From Chrysopilus asiliformis (taxonomy: Eukaryota > Arthropoda > Insecta > Diptera > Rhagionidae), in contig OZ035963.1 of the NCBI GenBank assembly GCA_964034945.1, positions 2,301,328 to 2,365,327 of the forward strand: 64,000 nt of DNA, read 5' to 3'. Position 1 is the stretch's first letter, and each line of letters starts with the position of its first letter. Of this stretch, positions 57,201 to 64,000 are shown piece after piece. The notes beneath the pieces are model-generated. The model was given only the letters and a program-made list of their open reading frames with translations. It did no database searches and was not told the origin of the DNA. Made by a program: the position numbers and the translations under genes.

Positions 57201-57404
57201 GTTCCCTCATTTTCGCCCGCTGGACGTTGAATTCCTCCTGCATTTTGAGGTGCTCCTTTTTCAAGTCCGCGACACCTTGGCCTTCTTGATGATCGACTAC
57301 AATAATTTGAGTCGGAGTTCCAGAGAAATGTTGGTGTTGATGACATTTTTACCTGTAATTGGTGAACTATTCGACTCCCCTTCCTCCATTGCTCCTTCCT
57401 CCAT
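54206..57404 (-). CDS. Rabaptin-5-like Rab effector with C-terminal FYVE finger, 650 aa
   Basis: Endosomal coiled-coil protein that binds early-endosome Rab GTPases. Coding exons on the complement: 57404-57353, 57296-57021, 56941-56832, 56763-56650, 55863-55753, 55684-54927, 54868-54733, 54676-54560, 54484-54206; all phases agree. After a short acidic N-terminus (MEEGAMEEGE) comes the Rabaptin signature EEFNVQRAKMRELFMHKEAE with a long coiled coil, then a linker, a second block (AQEDAEVLRSLVVPLEEEIK) and the main coiled coil of exon 6. The last 75 residues are a FYVE finger: WQDD (573-576), four Cys pairs beginning CKNC at 582, RKHHCRHCG (594-602) for phosphatidylinositol-3-phosphate, and ARVCDIC. 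All FYVE landmarks are present. A second in-frame ATG 15 bases downstream (codon 6) is possible. Vertebrate Rabaptin-5 lacks a FYVE finger, so this form can bind the endosomal lipid directly. Confidence 0.9.
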
Positions 57405-58540
57405 TGCAGCAGCAACTTTTCACAATTTCGGGGTATGCTTCAACTATTCTAATTTATATTCTTCTCGAGAAATTGGCAAACCCACAAAACCTCTATTTTA
57501 ACCAAAACTCGATGTTGGAAGTTAGTTTCAATGACAGTGAGTACACGAACCCTCTTTCATTTGGCTTTGTCAAACATATATTTAATTTACTTTACACACA
57601 CTAGGTATACTTCCGCAATTTCAATGTTTTAATTTGAATAATTTCTGTACGAAAAATCGAAAAAAATCAAATGTTTCAGAGCACAAACTCGATCAAAAAC
57701 CAAAAGAAAGTTTTTCGAGGGGTAATTTCTGACATTGACAAACGTCAAAAAAAACCTTCTTGCGAAGTGTCAGTTTTGTTCAGTCATTGCTGAATTAGCG
57801 GCTGACGTTCTGCTGACTACACTCGCGGAATTGAATCAAATTGCGGATTAATTATTTTGTAATTATTCTTTTAGTGGGCGACAATAAAAAATCTGTCGAC
57901 CAATAAATAAATATAAGAGCCCAGTTGATCCTGTTTTGTGTCGTGGTAAGATGAATTAGATTTGGTGGTTCGTCGTGGAGAAGAAAAGAATTGGTAGCGA
58001 TTCTTTTTTAGTTCTGATTTCAGCGTATGTGCTCAAGAAGTGGTTGGAAGTTGCTGTTACGCGGAAAGGCAGGGACGAAGTCGTCATAAAAATAAATAAA
58101 TACAAACAAGATAAGAGGAATTTTCACAAAAAAAAAACAAAGGAAAGCAGCTTGATTCGGTGTGAAATTCAAGAGGAACGATATCTCTTGCGCTTTGTAA
58201 ACTGTGGCGGTGATTCTACGATATTTCCCTCCGAAAAAGCTGGAAAAATAAAGTTACTCTGACGGGAGAGACTGAAGTGTGTGGAAAGTGTAAAACTAGT
58301 TGCTACCAGAAACAAGTGGGATTGGGCTAGAAGTCGAGAAGCCAAAAGCGCGTTTTGCGTGAGACTCCACTGACAGAGCCCCACGATACCAAGTGGAGTC
58401 GTGTGTGTGTGTTTTCGTGCGAGGGGGAAGGCGAGACAGGAACTTGTACAAAGTTCAGGTGACTCAGTGTGTTTGTGTGTGATTGACAAGTCATCGAGCC
58501 GTTTCTAATTATAAACAAAATTCTATCAGGTTAGCGCTTT
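57405..58540. promoter_or_regulatory. Likely divergent promoter region and untranslated first exon on +
   Basis: Between the Rabaptin-like start on - and the coding exon at 62327 on +. GC content is higher at about 57780-58500 than in flanking DNA, with GT-rich stretches, and a plausible donor ATCAG|GTTAGC occurs at about 58530. I infer that a + strand transcript starts near 57850-57950 with a non-coding first exon of several hundred bases. The open frames here lack coding character. Confidence 0.35.
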
Positions 58541-59458
58541 TGTCACTGTTTTTTCCATTTTATTTCTTGATTTGTTTACTATTTGCAGCAGGTATTTTGT
58601 GGCAAACTCAAATCCCGATCGAAAACCCCGAGATGTGTTTCTGGAAGATTAGGGCAACAAGTACGAATTCCAATCATCTCCATTTTTTTCTCTCAAGCTT
58701 AAGATTGTTTAATTGCGTTTTACGAATCCCAATTAGATTTCGTTTTGCGCGGTTTTTCACTCTAAACAGTTTAACAATTCAATTGTACAGAACCTTTTAC
58801 AAATTGGAATCGATTAATAATAAAAAATTCATCAGAAGTATTGGAAACCACTTTTCAAATAAACAAATTATGCCAAGTCGGTATCTAAACTGCAAGTGTT
58901 TTTCTTAGCCATAATCGAAAGAAATTTTGCGATTAAATACAAATGTAAATGATTAAGTATTGTTAGTGGGCGAACAATTTGTTAGAACTATTAAAACAGT
59001 TCCTAAGATATTTTAAATCAATTTATTTTTAGTTCCATTTTTTATGAGTGAATTACTATGAATATTCCTCTCACCTCCGGTGACTTGAACTAAACAATTG
59101 AAGTAAGCACCTGTTTACAAAAAACGTTACACTTTTCTGTTAAAATCTTAAGCACTAATCATTTTATTGACTAAAAAAAGTATTGGTTACTATTTTCAAT
59201 AACTTTATGTGCAAAGAACTGCTGAAAACTATAGAAAAAATACTACTGCCAATGTTAGAATTCAAAATTGAAGTATGATAGAATTCAAATTTGCTTTTTA
59301 GAAGGAAAAATATACACAGATTTTGAAAAATCAGGCACAAAATATCTAAAACAAATATTCAGATCATTTCCATTGTTCGCCTTTAGCCGTGGTTGTTATG
59401 ACAACTAATTTTCAATGTAAATATTGTAGTCTAGGGGCTGCGCCCCGAACCGCTTCGC
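58541..59458. other. Presumed first-intron sequence, no recognised feature
   Basis: A+T-rich DNA between the GC-richer 5' region and the 122-bp tandem repeat. Nothing coding was seen. Confidence 0.35.
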
Positions 59459-60082
59459 GGATTCGTGATCAGCGAGCCCGAAAACCCCCTAATGCCATTT
59501 TTTCCCGGAAAAAATGGGAAGAAGGATATTTGCGTTATCCTTACAGGACATTCCGCTTTGAATTTTGAAAATCTAACACCGGATTCGTGATCAGCGACCC
59601 CGAAAACCCCCTAATGCCATTTTTCCCGGACAAAAATAGGAAAAAGGATATTTGCGTTATCCTTACAGGACTTTCCGTTTTGAATTTTGAAAATCTAACA
59701 CCGGATTCGTGATCAGTGATCCCGAAAACCCCCTAATGCCATTTTTTCCCGGAAAAAGTTGGAAAAAGGATATTTGCGTTATCCTTACAGGACCTTCCGT
59801 TTTGAATTTTGAAAATCTAACACCGGATTCGTGATCAGCGACCCCGAAAACCCCCGAGTGAAACTTTTCAGCCTCCTATTGAGCAGGATTAATGGCGAAA
59901 ATCACGGTTTAAAAATACCTAAACCCCCTTTGCCCCCCGTTCACCCCCTTAGGGGAGAAATTGCGGAAAACCCCGCCTTAGTGAGCGCCTACGCAATGGT
60001 TGGGACATACTGTGAAAGTTTCAAGTCTCTATCTTCAGAGGTTTGGGCTGGGCGTCAGGTTAAACGATTTTATATATAAAGA
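59428..60082 (+). mobile_element. Interspersed element containing a 122-bp tandem repeat
   Basis: A unit starting GGATTCGTGATCAGCG recurs at 59459, 59581, 59703 and 59825, exactly 122 bases apart, then gives way to a C-rich block and a 3' part (GTGAAAGTTTCAAGTCTC and TTTATATATAAAGAT). The module-plus-tail design and the tail wording are like families A and B, but the sequence differs, so I treat it as a third family. Each unit contains the words CCCTAATGCCATTTTT and GGATATTTGCGTTATCC, the latter partly palindromic. Confidence 0.7.
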
Positions 60083-61500
60083 TAACCGCACTTAAAGAAT
60101 TGATGTTCGCATTATTAGAGTTTATTTTTTAATTAATGAAATGTTATGATCTTGTCATACTTGATGAAAATCGGTCTTAGTCCAATTGAATAATATATAG
60201 TTGCCCACCCACCTGTGGAAATTTCTCACGAATTACTAAAATGTAATACAGATTGTAGCTGTTTTGATCTTAATTGATTTTCAATGGAAAAAAATATGCT
60301 ATTAAAAAACACAATCATGAAAATATGATAAAGATCACAGATTTATTTAAATCCTTGAATTTATTTTCATTTGCATGATAATTTGGATGAATCAAGAAAG
60401 TTTTCCTATTCAGCGACGCATTTTCGTGACGTCTAATGTCTGGTAGACTTCTATTATAAACATATAAAAAAAATCTCTTTTTGACGCAATCAGTAAAATC
60501 ATTTTTTCGACTGTCAGTGTTGAAATTTTACGGTTCTTTTTCTATTAACGAAATTGAATAGCCACGTCGAAAATACTAAAATTTTGTCTGGAACGATTTT
60601 TTCTTCGAATTTCTAATAGACACTCATATTGAGAATCATCCTTTGTAAAGAAATTGAAACCTAAATGATTAAAAAGATCAAATCTTCCCACCTTTAATGT
60701 TTTATTCTTATCCAAAGACAAAATTTTTCGTAAAAATTGGCGTCAAATTGTGCGTCACTCTCTATAAAAGAAATATCAACAAATCATTGCATGATTATTT
60801 TGCAAATACTGAACCATCAAGATCAAGCCTAAAGGTTTTATTTTTGTGGATTTAGACAACAAAAAAAGTATTTTGCAAGTGTCCCATGAACAAATTAATG
60901 ACGCCGTATAACTATAAATAAGAGAACAGATTCATCCTTTGGATTTGGTCACAGAAACCCCGGACTCGATGGGTTTTGAATTATATTGTCATCAGATCAA
61001 CTTGAAAATGTATTCTTATGCGGTGTTTCCAATACTTCTGATGAATTTTCATTTTTAAATCGCCTTTCCCATCATATTTTCCCCAAAGCTAAAGTTTTCC
61101 CGCTCAATAACTTCGAGACGATTTTGAATGAATGAAAACGAGATTTTTTTTTTGACGATAGACGGAGGTGAATTCACTTTTTGACGCCACAGAGTTGATC
61201 GTATTTTCCCATTACTGGGGATGTCAGCGATGATGAGGATGAGTAAATATAGCACTAGTGTTGACATTTATTTATCTCAATTCGATTCCTTAAGCGATGT
61301 TGCGAATAATTATGAAATAAAAACTCGAGAAATATCCATACGTTATTTCAAAAAACAGGCGAACCTTGATAACTCGAAGATTTTTCAAACCCCTTCAACT
61401 TCCCTATCTGACTCCATGTTATTTTTCCTCGATAATTTGAAAGAAACCCTCGATAAGCCGAGGTTTGGCAGGCTTCTGGCCAAGCTTTCGGACCTCAACA
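60083..61500. other. Presumed intron sequence with a pogo-like terminal remnant
   Basis: Mostly featureless A+T-rich DNA. At about 61355-61500 the words CAGGCGAACCTTGATAACTC, CTCGATAATTTGA and CCTCGATAAGCCGAGG resemble the ends of pogo/Tigger-type MITEs, but I cannot find the opposite end with certainty. Confidence 0.35.
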
Positions 61501-61507
61501 AGTTCAG

Positions 61508-61739
61508 GGGCCTTATTCTAGAACTCGTACCGAGTCAAATCTCTATCGAGTGCAACAAAAAGCGATTCTTGAACGCGATTTCTTGCGAGTAAATACTCGG
61601 TGACGTTTAGCCTGCCGAGTGAGGTCAACATGAATCTGAAACTATCTTTTGAGAGAGATCGCTCGTTTCCGAGTTCAAGAATCGCTTTTTGTACCACTCG
61701 GTAGAGATTTGACTCGGTACGAGTTCTAGAATAAGGCCC
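61508..61739. mobile_element. 232-bp MITE with near-perfect 60-70-bp arms, TSD CAG
   Basis: The ends GGGCCTTATTCTAGAACTCG and its complement extend inward for about 60-70 bases with few mismatches. The flanks are CAG on each side (61505-61507 and 61740-61742), a 3-bp duplication as in PIF/Harbinger elements. It interrupts the pogo-like remnant to its left. Confidence 0.8.
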
Positions 61740-61986
61740 CAGATTTCTGCCCGAAAGCACAGTAACTCAAACAAACTTTGATTAATCGAGTAAAAATGGT
61801 ATAAACTTGAAAAAGTCCACGATTTGGAAATAATTTAAGGTCCAATGCATTTAAACTTAGTCACTGTACCTATCAAATAAAAACGGTTTCAATCGGTAAG
61901 TCAAAGTTTCGGCAAAAAATTCGCTATGTAAAGAATTCCGTAAAAGAACTGTATATGGTTATTCGAAAGAAAATATTCGATTATTT

Positions 61987-62235
61987 GAGGCGTTAAAAGC
62001 TAGAGTGGACCAACCCACATGTCGAAATCGTGAATTTTTTTGTGTTTGAATCACTATTGCGAGTGAGTTTTTAGATAAAAATGTTTGGATGCACAAAAGA
62101 ACATTTCAACATTGAGTAATAAAGTCCACAGAATGTTTTTTTTTTCCAAAAATTTACAGTCAATAATAGTACAAAAGTGGAAAAGCTTCAAAAACTCGAT
62201 TATGTGGCTTGGTCCACTCTAGCTTTTAACGCCTC
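61987..62235 (-). mobile_element. GAGGCG MITE, copy 4, TSD ATTT
   Basis: 249 bp, perfect ATTT flanks (61983-61986 and 62236-62239). It is nearly identical to copy 3. It lies 91 bases upstream of the coding exon at 62327, inside the presumed first intron. Confidence 0.92.
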
Positions 62236-62345
62236 ATTTGTAGCTAACGACTAATCGTTGCCATCTCTAATTATCAGATTCAAGTTTATCGCAATGTAAT
62301 TAAAATTTTTGTTTTTGGATTTTCAGGGGTACTTCTGGAGTCCTC

Positions 62346-62398
62346 ATGAGCGCACAGGATGGCCAGCAGCCCCACAGAAGGAAGGATCGTTTCGCACG
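62346..62398 (+). CDS. First coding exon of a gene continuing beyond the window
   Basis: An exon begins after TTTCAG at 62327 and ends at CACG|GTAAGG (62398). It contains ATG at 62346 followed by 17 codons (MSAQDGQQPHRRKDRFA) and two further bases, so the donor leaves phase 2. The acceptor and donor are both strong, which is why I accept such a small exon. The next exon is not found before 64000. The short, polar, basic peptide is not enough to name a family. Confidence 0.5.
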
Positions 62399-63867
62399 GT
62401 AAGGAATTTTCAATAACTGATTACATCGACGACTCCGTGCAAGACTATCGTAACTTGACTTACTACATTCTTCAATGTTGAACTTTTAATTCACCAAAAA
62501 CTGAATTTGTTAATTTTTTTGAGATCTTAAGAATTTGCAATTGCAGATTGAACAATTTTCTTCCAAAGTCACCAAAAAATAACTAAAATCCTTCCCTACA
62601 TTAATGTTTTATGGTGCTTAGAAAAACGTTAGAACAGTTTTGACAGCTCAAGAGAGATACGCACGGAGGCGTCGACATAATTTATTTTCTTTCTTTTTAA
62701 ATAAAACATAAATTGAATTTCCTGTGAAGAATATTACCATTTCAAAAAAAGTTGAATATCTATAATACGTTTAAAATTTAGAAAATTTTCGTACTCTGAC
62801 ATTTACTTTTTTTTAGAAATTTTCATGGCCACATAAAACCACTTTTTACCACAAAGCCAGTTAAAATGAATAAGCCAAAGACGCAAAGAGAAAGTTAACC
62901 TTTCACTTTGTCCTTATCGTTTCAAAACCTTTAGTCAATTTAACATATTTACAAATTTTTCTTCTCCATCATTGCTGCTGCTGAGGATTTTCCACTTACG
63001 CGTTTCACTCTGTTTCCCTCCAGTGTGCTTTTTGGGGCTCGTGTTGTTTTACGTAAAAAAAAAATAATAAAAAAAAAAAACAAAAAAAAAATACCAAGAA
63101 ATCCCCGTTCATCGATTTGGTGATATTTTTAGCATGCCGCGTGCATGTTTTGTTTTTCCATTTACATGCTAGGGGATGGTGTTTTGGGGTGATGGATTCG
63201 TTCTCAAGGTCTTTACTAAAACTTCATCGAGAAATACGCCCCTCCGCAATGCTGCCATTCGGATATCGTCCTCACATTACCATAGCGAGGCAATTTTGGA
63301 ATAGTATTTGTGAACTTATGCGGTGTACGTGCCTTTCTCGCGCTTATATATATTTCAATTTTTCAGGAGAAAGTGTCTCTCGTTTCGATTAACTTTCGAG
63401 GAATTTTTCCGAGAACTTTTCTTCGTATTTTTTTCACAAAAGCTTTACACGCTTTACTTCTCGAATTTTCATACTCAGAACTAGTTAAGGACTCTTTGCT
63501 CACTCTTTTTAAAAATACTCTTCATTGGATAGCAAGGAAAGTTTGATTCTCATTTTCCAATAGACATTGGCTTGCAAAATTTAAAAAAAAGTCATGTTTG
63601 AACTCGAACTGGATATAAAGAAAAAGATTTTTTTTAAACACGGTAGTGCTTCTGAAGTTAGCGTGATGTATTTTATGGGCAGTCCCCTTAGATTTTTTAT
63701 TTCTAATTTGCAAGGTTAGAAAAAAGGACAAAATCTTGCATGCTTGGAACACTAGTTCTTTACAGAGTCAAGTTCCTTCCAATCTAAAAAAGTGGTAATA
63801 TTTATTGTAACACTTCTAAATATTACTTTAATGTAATGCTTTTGAAAAGTGTTAAAAATTATAACAC
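62399..63867. other. Presumed intron sequence, no recognised feature
   Basis: A+T-rich except for a mixed part at about 63100-63450. An open frame at 63117-63392 has no recognisable motif. An A-run occurs at about 63053-63095. Confidence 0.35.
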
Positions 63868-64000
63868 ACTAGCTTGCATACACGTCGTTGCCGGGTTAAG
63901 TTTTTTCAAATTATTATTTTTTTTATGGTCTATGTTGGAGCTAAACTTCAGGCCAATCGGCTCGGTAGTTTCCCCGCGAAAGGGTAACATAGAGGAAGAG
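63868..64000 (+). mobile_element. Family B element, copy 8, cut by the window edge
   Basis: Starts ACTAGCTTGCATACACGTCG and continues into the first module up to the last base. It is close to copies 6 and 7 in this part. Confidence 0.8.

Noticed and set aside
63117..63392. 91-codon open frame on +
   Set aside because: No recognisable domain, poor coding composition, and no splice connection to the exon at 62346-62398.

Overview
The window looks like a stretch of insect nuclear DNA, most likely dipteran. It is A+T-rich, its genes are intron-split with GT/AG borders, it contains a ZAD-type C2H2 zinc-finger gene (a family expanded in holometabolous insects), a complete CAD/rudimentary gene, and many DINE-1/Helentron-like microsatellite-carrying repeats. 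Placement below order level cannot be justified from the sequence alone.

Gene layout, left to right: (1) a three-exon gene on + for a small single-pass membrane protein I do not recognise (8881-11803); (2) the CAD gene on - (28631 to 13170), eight coding exons, 2224 codons, covering the first three steps of pyrimidine synthesis; (3) nested on + inside the 8.3-kb fourth intron of CAD, a four-exon gene for a 1022-residue Mab-21-domain protein (17408-23687); (4) a short two-exon candidate gene divergent from CAD (29118-29540); (5) a ten-exon ZAD/C2H2 zinc-finger gene on + (30144-32224); (6) a four-exon AGTRAP-like membrane protein gene on + (34396-36689); (7) a six-exon group III secretory phospholipase A2 gene on - (49277 to 40901); (8) a nine-exon Rabaptin-5-like gene with a C-terminal FYVE finger on - (57404 to 54206); (9) the first coding exon of a gene on + that leaves the window on the right (from 62346). 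I joined the exons by hand; reading frame is continuous at every junction used.

The rest is dominated by mobile DNA: five copies of a GTCY-microsatellite element (family A), eight copies of a second microsatellite-tailed element with amplified internal modules (family B), four copies of a 246-249-bp inverted-repeat MITE with 4-bp duplications, a pogo/Tigger-like transposon with a PHD-finger remnant, two hAT elements nested one inside the other, a Penelope-like GIY-YIG remnant, a LINE tail, several further inverted-repeat elements, a 29-unit palindromic minisatellite and a 122-bp tandem repeat. Nesting is frequent and gives a relative order of insertions.

Functionally the genes are independent: nucleotide synthesis (CAD), endosomal trafficking (Rabaptin-FYVE), receptor trafficking (AGTRAP), lipid hydrolysis (PLA2) and transcription (ZAD-ZnF). 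I saw no operon-like or cluster logic and no convincing new multi-gene system. The items I would look at first are the Mab-21 protein whose nucleotidyltransferase core seems to have lost its catalytic motif, the palindromic minisatellite, and the nested transposons with readable target-site duplications.
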